Assembly: GCF_002909375.1 (NCBI RefSeq)
Contig: NZ_PPXD01000006.1
Span: forward strand, 59,763 to 123,762
Length of the DNA stretch: 64,000 nucleotides
Origin: Cryobacterium zongtaii
Lineage (GTDB): Bacteria > Actinomycetota > Actinomycetes > Actinomycetales > Microbacteriaceae
Direction of reading: 5' to 3'
Below, piece after piece: positions 51,721-60,875 of this stretch. How positions within the stretch are numbered: position 1 is the stretch's first letter; each line of letters begins with the position of its first letter. A program made the position numbers and the translations under genes. The notes under the pieces are model-generated. The model saw nothing but the letters and a program-made list of their open reading frames with translations, did no database searches and was not told the origin of the DNA.

Positions 51721-53073
51721 ATGAAAGCACCACACAGCAACACGCGCCTGCGCCGCACCGCACTCGCCGTCGCCACCGGACTCGCCCTGAGCGTCTCCCT
51801 GGCCGCCTGCGCCTCCACCGGCGGAGGCGGAGCCGAGACCGGCACCGCCGCCGACATCGAGGCCGCCCTGCAGGAGGAGACCACCCTCACCGTCTGGGCC
51901 TGGGCCCCGGCCGTGGAAGACATCGCCACCGCATTCGAAAAGAAGTACCCCAACGTCACGGTCGACGTGGTCAACGCCGGCACCGGCAACGACCAGTACA
52001 TCAAGCTGCAGAACGCCATCAAGGCCGGCTCCGGCGCACCCGACGTGGCCCAGATCGAGTACTACGCGCTGCCGCAGTTCGCTCTCTCCGAGGCCCTCGT
52101 CGACCTGAGCGACTTCGGTCTGGACTCCCTCGAAGACCAGTACACCGCCAGCACCTGGGGATCGGTGAACCTCGACGGCGGCGTCTACGCCCTGCCGCAG
52201 GACTCCGGCCCCATGGCCATGTTCTACAACCAGGCCGTGTTCGACCAGTACGGCCTGACCGTGCCCACCACCTGGGACGAGTACATCGCCACCGCCGAGA
52301 AACTCCACGCGGCCAACCCGAACGCCTACATCACCAACGACACCGGCGACGCGGGCTTCGCCACCAGCATGATCTGGCAGGCCGGCGGCCAGCCGTTCAC
52401 CACCACCGACTCCACGAACGTCGAGATCAACCTGCAGGACGAGGGGTCGAAGAAGTTCGCCGACACCTGGAACAAGCTGCTCGAGAAGGACCTCATCGCA
52501 CCGACGACCAGCTGGAGCGACGAGTGGTACCGGGGACTGGGCGACGGCACCATCGCCACCCTCAACATCGGCGCCTGGATGCCCGGCAACCTGGAATCCG
52601 GCGTGCCGGAAGCCTCCGGAAACTGGCGTGTGGCCCCGCTGCCCGTCTATGAGGCCGGCGACACCGCCAGCGCCGAGAACGGTGGCGGCGGCGACGCCGT
52701 GCTCGCCCAGAGCAAGAACAAGCTCGCCGCGGCCGGCTTCGTCGAGTTCATGAACTCCGGGGAAGGCACCCAGATCTCCATCGACGCCGGCGGCTTCCCG
52801 TCCACCGTCGCCGACCTCGAGTCCGAGGAGTTCCTCGGCGCCGAGAGCGAGTACTTCGGCGGCCAGAAGATCAACGAGGTCCTCGTCCAGTCCGCCAAGG
52901 ACGTCGTCGAAGGCTGGAGCTACCTGCCGTTCCAGGTCTACTCGAACAGCATCTTCTCCGACACCGTCGGCCAGTCCTACGCCGACAAGTCCGACCTCAA
53001 CACGGGCCTGACCGACTGGCAGAAGGCCATCGTCGCCTACGGCAACGAGCAGGGCTTCACGGTCACCGAGTAA
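51721..53073 (+). CDS. ABC transporter sugar-binding lipoprotein
   Basis: A 450-residue binding protein. ATG at 51721 follows AAAGG; a GTG five codons earlier is less likely. The signal peptide ends in the lipobox SLAAC with Cys30. The mature part begins with a Gly/Thr-rich linker, then TTLTVWAWAPAVEDIATAFEKK, the usual opening of the CUT1 binding-protein fold. It should deliver a sugar to the permeases before it. A strong terminator-like hairpin follows. Confidence 0.92.
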   Translation: MKAPHSNTRLRRTALAVATGLALSVSLAACASTGGGGAETGTAADIEAALQEETTLTVWAWAPAVEDIATAFEKKYPNVTVDVVNAGTGNDQYIKLQNAIKAGSGAPDVAQIEYYALPQFALSEALVDLSDFGLDSLEDQYTASTWGSVNLDGGVYALPQDSGPMAMFYNQAVFDQYGLTVPTTWDEYIATAEKLHAANPNAYITNDTGDAGFATSMIWQAGGQPFTTTDSTNVEINLQDEGSKKFADTWNKLLEKDLIAPTTSWSDEWYRGLGDGTIATLNIGAWMPGNLESGVPEASGNWRVAPLPVYEAGDTASAENGGGGDAVLAQSKNKLAAAGFVEFMNSGEGTQISIDAGGFPSTVADLESEEFLGAESEYFGGQKINEVLVQSAKDVVEGWSYLPFQVYSNSIFSDTVGQSYADKSDLNTGLTDWQKAIVAYGNEQGFTVTE

Positions 53074-53084
53074 CGCAGCGGCAC

Positions 53085-53119
53085 AGGGTGGGCCCGTCCG
53101 ACCGGACGGCCCACCCTTT
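53085..53119 (+). terminator. Hairpin between transporter and hydrolase genes
   Basis: AGGGTGGGCC and GTCCG on the left (53085-53100) pair with CGGACGGCCCACCCT (53103-53117), with one bulged base, followed by TT. Within an operon it would lower hydrolase expression relative to the binding protein. Confidence 0.75.
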
Positions 53120-53154
53120 GCGCACCATCAGCTTCCAACCAGAGGATCTCCTTC

Positions 53155-54687
53155 GTGTTTCACGCCCGGCTCAGCATCTCCCGCGACGACATCGTGGCCC
53201 CCGTCTCACCCCGGCTCTTCGGTTCGTTCGTCGAGCACATGGGCCGCTCGGTGTACACGGGTATCTACGAACCCGGGCACCCCACCGCGACCGCGGATGG
53301 CTTCCGCCAAGACGTGCTGGACCTCGTGCGTGAGCTGAACCCCAGCCTGATCCGCTACCCGGGCGGCAACTTCGTATCGGGTTTCCGCTGGGAAGACAGC
53401 GTCGGCCCCGACCGCCCCACGCGCCTGGACGTGGCCTGGCACTCCGTGGAGACCAACGAAGTGGGCCTGCACGAATTCGCCGACTGGGCCGAGAGCGCCG
53501 GCGTCGAGATCATGCAGGCCGTGAACCTGGGCACCCGGGGCATCGCCGAGGCCGCCGCCCTGCTCGAATACTCCAACCACCCGGCCGGCACCGCGCTCAG
53601 CGGCCAGCGCCAAGCCAACGGCCGCACCGAACCGTTCGGCATCCGCGTCTGGTGCCTGGGCAATGAGATGGACGGCCCCTGGCAGATCGGCCACAAGACC
53701 GCAGAGGAATACGGCCGCCTCGCCGCCGAAACCGCCCGCGTGATGAAGTGGGTCGACCCCACCATCGAACTCGTCGTCGCCGGCAGCTCCAACGCCGAGA
53801 TGCCCACCTTCGGCAGCTGGGAACGCACCGTTCTCGAGCACACCGCGGAGCTCGTCGACCACATCTCCCTGCACGCCTACTACGAGGAAAAGCCCGGCGA
53901 CCTCGGCAGTTTCCTCGCCTCCGGCGTGGGCCTTGACCGCTTCATCGGCGACGTCGCCCAGATCATCGACGAGGTCACCGTGGCGCAGGGCCTCGACAAA
54001 TCCATCGGCATCAGCGTCGACGAGTGGAACGTCTGGTACCAGACCCGGTTCAACGAGGTCGACAAGGAACCCCTGTTCACCGGCGACTGGAACACGCAGC
54101 CGCGCCTGATCGAGGACGAATACAACGTCAGCGACGCCGTGGTGGTGGGGTCCCTGCTGATCTCCCTGCTGCGGAACAGCGATCGGGTCAGCATGGCCAA
54201 CCTCGCCCAGCTCGTGAACGTCATCGCGCCGATCCGTTCCGAGCCCAGCGGTCCGGCCTGGCGCCAGACCACCTTCTTCCCGTTCGCCCTCACCGCAACC
54301 GCCGCCCACGGCGACGTGCTGGCCGCCACCATCCACTCCGACACCTACGACACCAGGGAACACGGCACCGTCGACCTATCGGATGCCGCGGTGACCGCTA
54401 CCGACGAGGAGATCGTCTTGTTCCTTGTCAACCGTTCCAGCTCCGACCCGCTCACCCTCGAGGTAGACCTGGCCGGCGCCCCCGCTGACTCGGTGCTCTC
54501 AGCGCAGAGCCTGTTCGCGCCGGAGGGTGGTGACCGGTTCGCCACCAACACTGTTGATCATCAAGACACCGTGCACCCGGTCGACTTGACGGATGTGACA
54601 CTGGCCGACGACGGAACCGCCGCCACGGTCGTGCTGCCCGCGCTGTCCTGGTCGATCGTGCGTCTGGCCGCCAAGGCTGCAGCATGA
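53155..54687 (+). CDS. abfA: Alpha-L-arabinofuranosidase, glycoside hydrolase family 51
   Basis: A 510-residue GH51 enzyme from GTG 53155, behind AGAGGA. LNPSLIRYPGGNFVSGFRWED is a family signature; CLGNEMDGPW holds the acid/base Glu near residue 171, and SVDEWNVWY the nucleophile Glu near residue 290. A C-terminal beta sandwich follows. Without a signal peptide it should act on imported oligosaccharides and release arabinose from arabinan, arabinoxylan or arabinogalactan fragments. Its stop overlaps the next gene by four bases. Confidence 0.95.
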   Translation: MFHARLSISRDDIVAPVSPRLFGSFVEHMGRSVYTGIYEPGHPTATADGFRQDVLDLVRELNPSLIRYPGGNFVSGFRWEDSVGPDRPTRLDVAWHSVETNEVGLHEFADWAESAGVEIMQAVNLGTRGIAEAAALLEYSNHPAGTALSGQRQANGRTEPFGIRVWCLGNEMDGPWQIGHKTAEEYGRLAAETARVMKWVDPTIELVVAGSSNAEMPTFGSWERTVLEHTAELVDHISLHAYYEEKPGDLGSFLASGVGLDRFIGDVAQIIDEVTVAQGLDKSIGISVDEWNVWYQTRFNEVDKEPLFTGDWNTQPRLIEDEYNVSDAVVVGSLLISLLRNSDRVSMANLAQLVNVIAPIRSEPSGPAWRQTTFFPFALTATAAHGDVLAATIHSDTYDTREHGTVDLSDAAVTATDEEIVLFLVNRSSSDPLTLEVDLAGAPADSVLSAQSLFAPEGGDRFATNTVDHQDTVHPVDLTDVTLADDGTAATVVLPALSWSIVRLAAKAAA

Positions 54688-56837
54688 GCGCCGTGAGCAC
54701 GGTCTCGACCATCGAGCGTCGCTGGGTGCGCTGGCCCGAGGCGCACACCCTCGCCGACGGCACCGAGAGCCTGCCCGCCGACGCCGCCCGCATCGGCTAC
54801 GGCGCCGACTACAACCCCGAACAGTGGCCCGAAGAGGTCTGGGCCGAAGACATGCGCCTGATGCGCGAGGCCGGTGTCAACATCGTCAGCGTCGGCATCT
54901 TCTCCTGGGCGCTGCTGCAGCCCACCCCGGACAGCTGGGATTTCGGTTGGCTCGACCGCGCCATCGATCTCTTGCACGCCAACGGCATCGCCGTCGACCT
55001 GGCCACCGCCACCGCCAGCCCGCCGCCGTGGCTCACCGAGCTGCACCCGGAGGTGCTGCCGGTGAACCGGGTCGGCGAAACCATCTGGCCGGGCGGCCGC
55101 CAGCAGTGGCGTCCCACCTCACCGGTGTTCCGCCGTTACGCGCTGGCCCTGGTCGAGAAAATGGCCGAACGCTACGCCGACCACCCGGCCCTGTCGATGT
55201 GGCACATCAGCAACGAGCTCGGCTGCCACAACGTCTACGACTTCTCGGACGACGCGGCAGCGGCGTTCCGCGCCTGGCTCGAGGCCCGCTACGGCACCCT
55301 CACCGAACTCAACCGGGCCTGGGGCACGGCCTTCTGGTCGCAGAACTACACCTCCTGGAACCAGATCCTGCCGCCGCGGCTGGCCGCGACGCATCCGAAC
55401 CCCACCCAGCAGCTCGACTTCGCCCGGTTCTCCAGCGACGCTCTCAAGGGCTACCTCGTCGCCGAGCGAGAGATTCTGCGCCAGATCACGCCCGACGTGC
55501 CGATCACCACCAACTTCATGGTGATGGGCGAGTCCCGCGGCATGGACTACGCCGACTGGGCCGGCGAGATCGACCTGGTCTCCAACGACCACTACCTGCT
55601 CGTGGCCGACCCCGCCGCGTTCGAGGAGCTGTCGTTCTCGGCCAACCTCACCGGCCAGATATCCGGCCGGGAGCCGTGGTTCCTAATGGAGCACTCCACC
55701 AGCGCCGTCAACTGGCAGCCGGTGAACCAGGCCAAAACCCCCGGCCAGCTGCGCCGGGACAGCCTCACCCACCTGGCCCACGGCGCCGACGCGATCTGCT
55801 TCTTCCAGTGGCGCCAGTCCCTGGCCGGCGCCGAGAAGTTCCACTCCGCGATGCTCCCGCACGCGGGGGAGAACAGCTCGGTGTTCCGGAGCGTCACCCG
55901 CTTCGGCGGCGAACTCGCTTCCCTGGCCGAGGTCGCCGGCAGCCTCACTAAGCAGGCCCGCATCGGCATCCTCTTCGACTGGGACTCCTGGTGGGCCTCC
56001 GAACTCGACTCGCACCCCACCGAGCTGCTGCGCTACAAGGCCGAGGCCATGGCCTGGTACACCGCCGCGCTCACCAATGGCCTGCAGGCCGACATTGTGC
56101 CGGCCCGGTCGGTGCTGAACGGTCACGGCCTCGCCGGGTACGACCTCGTCATCGCGCCGATGCTCTACATCGTGCCGCAGCCGCTGGCGGATGCCCTGGC
56201 CGACTATGCCCGCACCGGCGGCCACTTGGTGGTCGGCGTGTTCTCCGGCATTGCCGACCCCGACGACCACATCCACCCCGGCGGTTACCCCGGCGCGTTC
56301 CGCGAGCTGCTCGGCGTGCGCGCCGAGGAGTTCGGCGGCCTGCAGCCGGGCCAGGCCGTCGGCCTGTCCGGCGACCTGCCGGCCGGGTCCACGGGGTCGC
56401 TGCTCACCCACGACGTCACCGTGGCCTCCGATGTCCAGGTGCTCGCCCGCTTCCAGAACGGCCCGTTCCCCGGTGTGCCGGCGGTGACCAGCCGCGTGGT
56501 CTCGACGGAGTCCGGCGGCCGGGCCAGCTTCGTCGCCACGGTCCTCGACCCCGACGCGTTGGTGGCGTTGGTCGGCCGGTTCGCCGCCGCCGCCCACATC
56601 GTCTCGCCGCTGCCGGATGCCGTGCATGGCATCGTGCAGCTCGCCGTGCGTCAGTCCGACGACATGGAGTTTCTCTTCTACATCAACCACTCCGACAGGG
56701 CCGTGACCGTGCCGCTGGGCAAGGCCGATGGCACGCTCGTGGCCGTCGACCTCGGCGGCAGCACTCTCGCCGCGGACTCGCTCACCCTCCCGGCCACCGG
56801 TGTCGCCGTGCTCGGCCGCGCCCGAACGGCCGCCTGA
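54684..56837 (+). CDS. Beta-galactosidase, glycoside hydrolase family 42, second copy
   Basis: A 717-residue enzyme. YGADYNPEQWPEEVW opens the GH42 fold after about 36 extra residues, HISNELG near residue 178 has the acid/base Glu, and FLMEHSTSAVNWQPVN near residue 336 the nucleophile Glu with the usual following Asn-Trp. A trimerisation domain and C-terminal beta domain follow. It overlaps the GH51 stop. It is clearly distinct from the first-locus GH42 and sits with GH51 and GH35, consistent with galactan or arabinogalactan fragments. Confidence 0.94.
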   Translation: MSAVSTVSTIERRWVRWPEAHTLADGTESLPADAARIGYGADYNPEQWPEEVWAEDMRLMREAGVNIVSVGIFSWALLQPTPDSWDFGWLDRAIDLLHANGIAVDLATATASPPPWLTELHPEVLPVNRVGETIWPGGRQQWRPTSPVFRRYALALVEKMAERYADHPALSMWHISNELGCHNVYDFSDDAAAAFRAWLEARYGTLTELNRAWGTAFWSQNYTSWNQILPPRLAATHPNPTQQLDFARFSSDALKGYLVAEREILRQITPDVPITTNFMVMGESRGMDYADWAGEIDLVSNDHYLLVADPAAFEELSFSANLTGQISGREPWFLMEHSTSAVNWQPVNQAKTPGQLRRDSLTHLAHGADAICFFQWRQSLAGAEKFHSAMLPHAGENSSVFRSVTRFGGELASLAEVAGSLTKQARIGILFDWDSWWASELDSHPTELLRYKAEAMAWYTAALTNGLQADIVPARSVLNGHGLAGYDLVIAPMLYIVPQPLADALADYARTGGHLVVGVFSGIADPDDHIHPGGYPGAFRELLGVRAEEFGGLQPGQAVGLSGDLPAGSTGSLLTHDVTVASDVQVLARFQNGPFPGVPAVTSRVVSTESGGRASFVATVLDPDALVALVGRFAAAAHIVSPLPDAVHGIVQLAVRQSDDMEFLFYINHSDRAVTVPLGKADGTLVAVDLGGSTLAADSLTLPATGVAVLGRARTAA

Positions 56838-56839
56838 TC

Positions 56840-58600
56840 ATGGGCGCGTTCGAGATCGGCGACGAGGACTTCCTCCTCAACGGTGAGCCGTTCCGGGTGC
56901 TCGCCGGGGCCATCCACTATTTCAGGGTGCACCCGGATCACTGGGCGGACCGCATCCACAAGGCCCGCCTGATGGGCCTGAACACCATCGAGACCTACGT
57001 GGCCTGGAACGCGCACTCGCCGGCTCGTGGAGGTTTCGACACCGTGGGCCAGCTGGACCTGGCCCGCTTTCTCGACCTGATCGCCGCCGAGGGCATGTAC
57101 GCCATCGTGCGGCCCGGCCCGTTCATCTGCGCCGAGTGGGACAACGGCGGCCTGCCCGGCTGGCTGTTCACCGACCCGGCCGTGGGGGTGCGGCGGAACG
57201 AGCCGCTCTACATGGCGGCCGTGGCCGAGTACTTCGAGCAGCTGCTGCCGATCGTGGCGTCCCGGCAGATCGACCGGGGCGGCCCGGTCATCCTGGTGCA
57301 GATCGAGAACGAGTACGGCGCCTACGGCGACGACAAGGATTACCTGCGCGCGCTCGTCGAGCTCAACCGGGCCGGCGGCATCACGGTGCCGCTGACCACC
57401 ATCGACCAGCCCACCGACCAGATGCTCTCCGACGGCAGCCTGCCTGACCTGCATAAAACCGGCTCGTTCGGCTCCCGCGCCACCGAGCGCCTGGCGGTGC
57501 TCCGCCGCCACCAGAGCACCGGCCCGCTGATGTGCGCCGAGTTCTGGAACGGCTGGTTCGACCACTGGGGTGCGCACCACCACACCACCTCCGCCGAGGA
57601 CTCCGCCCGCGAACTCGACGACCTGCTCGCCACCGGCGCCAGCGTGTCGCTGTACATGTTCACCGGCGGAACCAACTTCGGCTTCACCAACGGCGCCAAC
57701 GACAAGGGCGTGTTCCAGCCCACGGTTACCTCATACGACTACGACGCGCCCCTCTCGGAGAGCGGTGAGGTCACCGCCAAGTACCTCGCCTTCCGCGAGG
57801 TGCTCGCCAAGTACGCGGCGGTGACCGGGTCGTTGCCGGCCCCGGCCGTGCCCGCCCCGGCCTTCGAGGTCGCCCTCGACGAGTTCGTGTCGCTGTGGGA
57901 CGAGCTACCCGCGTTGGCCGACATAAGCGCCGCTCCGACCACCGGGCTTCCCAGCATGGATGCCCTCGGCCAGTACACCGGGTTCGCCCTGTACCGCAGC
58001 CGACTGACTCCGGGTGCCCGCGTACTCTCCTTCGGCGAGGTGCGCGACCGCGCCCAGGTCTTCGTCGACGGCAACCCCGTCGGTGTGCTGCAGCGCGACC
58101 ACCACGACCGCTCGATCGGCCTACCGCCGGGGGAGCGCCTCGACCTGCTCGTGGAGGACCAGGGCCGGGTCAACTACGGCCCGCGCATCGGCGAGGACAA
58201 GGGCCTGATCGGCCCGGCCACCCTCGACGGCGTCACCCTGGCCGACTGGCAGGTGCTGCCGCTCGACGTCGACGGGTTCGTCGCATCCGGCAGCGCCCGC
58301 TTCGCCCTCGATCTCGCCGGTTCCGGCTCGCTCAGCGGTCCCGCGTTCGTGCGCGGCAGGTTCACCGCCGAGCCCGGCGTTGACCTGTTCCTCAGCACCG
58401 CCGGCTGGGGCAAGGGCCAGGCCTGGATCAACGGGTTCAACCTCGGCCGGTTCTGGGACCGAGGCCCGCAGACCACCCTCTACGTGCCCGGCCCGGTGCT
58501 GCGGGCCGACAACGAGCTGGTCATCCTCTGCCTGCACGGCACCGAGAGCACCCTCGCCCGCTTCGTCCCCCGCCCCGACCTCGGCCACACCGACTTCTAA
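56840..58600 (+). CDS. Beta-galactosidase, glycoside hydrolase family 35
   Basis: A 586-residue enzyme, two bases after the GH42 stop. LLNGEPFRVLAGAIHYFRVHP is the GH35 opening; QIENEYGAYG holds the acid/base Glu near residue 158, and CAEFWNGWFDHWG the nucleophile Glu near residue 234. C-terminal jelly-roll domains include WGKGQAWINGFNLGRFW. No signal peptide. GH35 enzymes often prefer beta-1,3- or beta-1,6-galactosyl bonds, complementing the GH42 enzyme. It is the last gene of the operon. Confidence 0.95.
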   Translation: MGAFEIGDEDFLLNGEPFRVLAGAIHYFRVHPDHWADRIHKARLMGLNTIETYVAWNAHSPARGGFDTVGQLDLARFLDLIAAEGMYAIVRPGPFICAEWDNGGLPGWLFTDPAVGVRRNEPLYMAAVAEYFEQLLPIVASRQIDRGGPVILVQIENEYGAYGDDKDYLRALVELNRAGGITVPLTTIDQPTDQMLSDGSLPDLHKTGSFGSRATERLAVLRRHQSTGPLMCAEFWNGWFDHWGAHHHTTSAEDSARELDDLLATGASVSLYMFTGGTNFGFTNGANDKGVFQPTVTSYDYDAPLSESGEVTAKYLAFREVLAKYAAVTGSLPAPAVPAPAFEVALDEFVSLWDELPALADISAAPTTGLPSMDALGQYTGFALYRSRLTPGARVLSFGEVRDRAQVFVDGNPVGVLQRDHHDRSIGLPPGERLDLLVEDQGRVNYGPRIGEDKGLIGPATLDGVTLADWQVLPLDVDGFVASGSARFALDLAGSGSLSGPAFVRGRFTAEPGVDLFLSTAGWGKGQAWINGFNLGRFWDRGPQTTLYVPGPVLRADNELVILCLHGTESTLARFVPRPDLGHTDF

Positions 58601-58606
58601 CCCGCC

Positions 58607-58674
58607 CAACTGTTCCCCGAGCGGACAATTGCACCCGGTACGCAGGGTGCAATTGTCCGATTCGGGCACGGTTG
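58607..58674. repeat. Nested intergenic palindrome, family 1
   Basis: Outer arms CAACTGTTCCCCGA (58607-58620) and TCGGGCACGGTTG (58662-58674) pair imperfectly; inner arms CGGACAATTGCACCC (58622-58636) and 58645-58659 pair perfectly. It matches the 34096 element in layout. It follows the GH35 stop and may also end that operon. Confidence 0.85.
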
Positions 58675-58745
58675 CGCCGCCTCGCGTGCTCGGCGGGCTC
58701 GGCGGGTCCGGCGCCATGGGTGCGCATTGGACAATCTCTGAGAGC

Positions 58746-58764
58746 TTAGGTTACCCTAACCAAG
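58746..58764. promoter_or_regulatory. DtxR/IdeR iron box 1
   Basis: TTAGGTTACCCTAACCAAG differs from the 19-base consensus of actinobacterial iron repressors at a few positions and keeps the TTAGG half and CTAACC half. It lies upstream of the siderophore importer. Confidence 0.88.
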
Positions 58765-58770
58765 GTCCAG

Positions 58771-58789
58771 TAAGGATTGCCTAACCTAA
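58771..58789. promoter_or_regulatory. DtxR/IdeR iron box 2
   Basis: TAAGGATTGCCTAACCTAA, a second site six bases after the first, with the strong right half CCTAACCTAA. Tandem boxes allow cooperative iron-dependent repression. Confidence 0.85.
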
Positions 58790-58810
58790 GTGCCTCAGGA
58801 GGCCCCGCCG

Positions 58811-59833
58811 ATGTCCCTCACCCGCCCTCTCGCGACCCTCTCGTTCGCCCTGGCCTCCGCGCTGATCCTCGGCGGTTGCGCGTCAACCGAGGCCGACGCC
58901 GGCACTGCCGGCACCGCCGCAACCCCCGCGGCCACGACGGTGTCGTTCTCGTGGGACCGCAACATCGCCGGCGAAGACGAAGACCCGCAGTACGAGCCGA
59001 CCACGGTGGAGGTGCCCACCAACCCCAAGAACATCGTGGTGTTCGACATGGCCAGCCTCGACACCATCGGTGCCCTCGGCGGCGAGATCTCCGGCGCCCC
59101 GCTGGACTCGGTGCCCGACTACCTGCAGGAGCACCTGACCAGCGACGCATTCAACGCGGGCACTCTCTTCGAGGCCGACCTCATCGCGATCGAAGCAGAG
59201 CAGCCCGACCTCATCGTCATCGGCGGCCGCTCGGCGGCGCTCTACGAAGACCTCAGCGCGATCGCGCCCACCGTCGACCTGAGCATCAGCGGCTCGTTCC
59301 TCGAGACTCTCGAGCGCAACACCGAGTTCCTCGGTGAGGTGCTCGGCGCTCAGGACGAGGCCGCGGCCGCCCTGGCCGCCCTCGAGGCCGGTATCGCCGA
59401 CGCACAGGCCGTGACGGCGGATGCCGGCACCGGCCTGGGCCTGATGGTCTCCGGCGGCAAGCTCAACGCCATGGCCCCCGCCGGCGCCGACGCCACCGGG
59501 CGCAACGCCCGCGGCGGCCTGATCTACGACGTGTTCGGCGTCACGCCCGTCGTCGAAGAGATCGAGGCGGCCACCCACGGTGAGCCGGTCTCGTTCGAGT
59601 TCCTGCTCGAGCAGAACCCCGACTACCTCTGGGTCGTCGACCGTGACGCCGCGACCGGCACCGAGGACGCCCAGGCGGCCGCGACCGTTCTCGACAACCC
59701 GATCGTCAAGCAGACCACCGCCGCGCAGCGAGACCAGATCGTCTACCTCAACCCCACCGCCTGGTACATCGTGTTCGGCGGCATCACCACCACCCAGCTG
59801 ATGATCGACGACGTCCTGCAGATCGCCGAGTGA
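58811..59833 (+). CDS. Siderophore-binding lipoprotein
   Basis: A 340-residue lipoprotein. The ATG at 58811 follows AGGAGG at eight bases. Signal peptide with lipobox LGGC, Cys23. TNPKNIVVFDMASLDTIGALG and PDLIVIGGRSAALYEDLSAIAPTVDLS are typical of YclQ/CeuE-like binding proteins for catecholate siderophores. Two iron boxes precede it, and permeases and an ATPase follow. The siderophore type is inferred from family resemblance only. Confidence 0.93.
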   Translation: MSLTRPLATLSFALASALILGGCASTEADAGTAGTAATPAATTVSFSWDRNIAGEDEDPQYEPTTVEVPTNPKNIVVFDMASLDTIGALGGEISGAPLDSVPDYLQEHLTSDAFNAGTLFEADLIAIEAEQPDLIVIGGRSAALYEDLSAIAPTVDLSISGSFLETLERNTEFLGEVLGAQDEAAAALAALEAGIADAQAVTADAGTGLGLMVSGGKLNAMAPAGADATGRNARGGLIYDVFGVTPVVEEIEAATHGEPVSFEFLLEQNPDYLWVVDRDAATGTEDAQAAATVLDNPIVKQTTAAQRDQIVYLNPTAWYIVFGGITTTQLMIDDVLQIAE

Positions 59834-59855
59834 CCCCCGGGATCGCCCGCACACT

Positions 59856-60875
59856 GTGACCGACCTCCTCACCCGTCGCACCCCCACCCCGGTGCCCGCC
59901 CGTCCGCGGCGCACCGGGGTGGGGGTGCTCATTGGCGCCATCCTCGGGATCCTCGCGATCGCGAGCCTGTTCATCGGGGTCTCCGATGTCTCGCCGCTGG
60001 CGCTGCTCACCGGCGGGCCCGACAGTAGTGCGGCGTTCCTCCTGGTGACCAGCCGCATCCCGCGCACCGTCGCCGTTCTCCTGGCCGGCGCGTCCCTGGG
60101 CATCGCCGGCCTGATCATGCAGATGCTGGTGCGAAACCGGTTCGTCGAGCCCGGCACCACCGGGGTCACCGAATTCGCCACACTCGGAATGCTGATCAGC
60201 ACCGTTTTCTGGCCCGGGATGGCGGTGGTCGGCAAGATGGCCGTCGCCGCGGTGTTCGGGCTGCTGGGCACCTGGGTGTTCCTGAGGGTCGTGCGCGCGG
60301 TGCCCGTGCGCCAGCTGGTGCTCGTGCCCTTGGTGGGCATCATGCTCGGCGGCATCGTCGGGTCGGTCACGGTGTTCTTCGCGTATCGGCTCGACCTGCT
60401 CCAGTCGCTCGGGCAGTGGTCACAGGGCAGTTTCGCCTCGGTGATGCAGGGCCGCTACGAGTTCGTCTGGATCGCCGGGGCCATGGTGGTCGTGGCCTGG
60501 TTCGCCGCGGACCGGTTCAGCGTCATCGGCATGGGCGAGGACTTCGCCACCAACCTCGGCCTCGACTACCGCCGCGTCGTGGCCGTGGGCATGGTCATCG
60601 TCGCCCTCATCACGGCGTCGGTCCTCGTGACCTCCGGGGTGATCCCGTTCCTCGGCCTGGTGGTGCCCAATGTGGTCAGCCTCATCATCGGCGACAACGC
60701 GCGCCGGTCCATCCCGTGGATCGCCGGCCTCGGCGCCGTGTTCGTGATCGCCTGCGACATCATCGCCCGGCTGGTGCGCTTCCCCTACGAGATCCCGCTG
60801 TCGGTCATCGTGGGCATCATCGGCGCGGCCCTGTTCCTCTGGCTGCTACTGCGAAGGAGGGGTCGTGCTCACTGA
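59856..60875 (+). CDS. Siderophore ABC permease 1, FecCD family
   Basis: A 339-residue membrane protein from GTG 59856, with about nine helices. RIPRTVAVLLAGASLGIAGLIMQ is the FecCD first motif, and VTSGVIPFLGLVVPNVVSL the conserved coupling region. It overlaps permease 2 by eleven bases, so the two form a heterodimeric channel, as in YclN/YclO. Confidence 0.93.
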   Translation: MTDLLTRRTPTPVPARPRRTGVGVLIGAILGILAIASLFIGVSDVSPLALLTGGPDSSAAFLLVTSRIPRTVAVLLAGASLGIAGLIMQMLVRNRFVEPGTTGVTEFATLGMLISTVFWPGMAVVGKMAVAAVFGLLGTWVFLRVVRAVPVRQLVLVPLVGIMLGGIVGSVTVFFAYRLDLLQSLGQWSQGSFASVMQGRYEFVWIAGAMVVVAWFAADRFSVIGMGEDFATNLGLDYRRVVAVGMVIVALITASVLVTSGVIPFLGLVVPNVVSLIIGDNARRSIPWIAGLGAVFVIACDIIARLVRFPYEIPLSVIVGIIGAALFLWLLLRRRGRAH

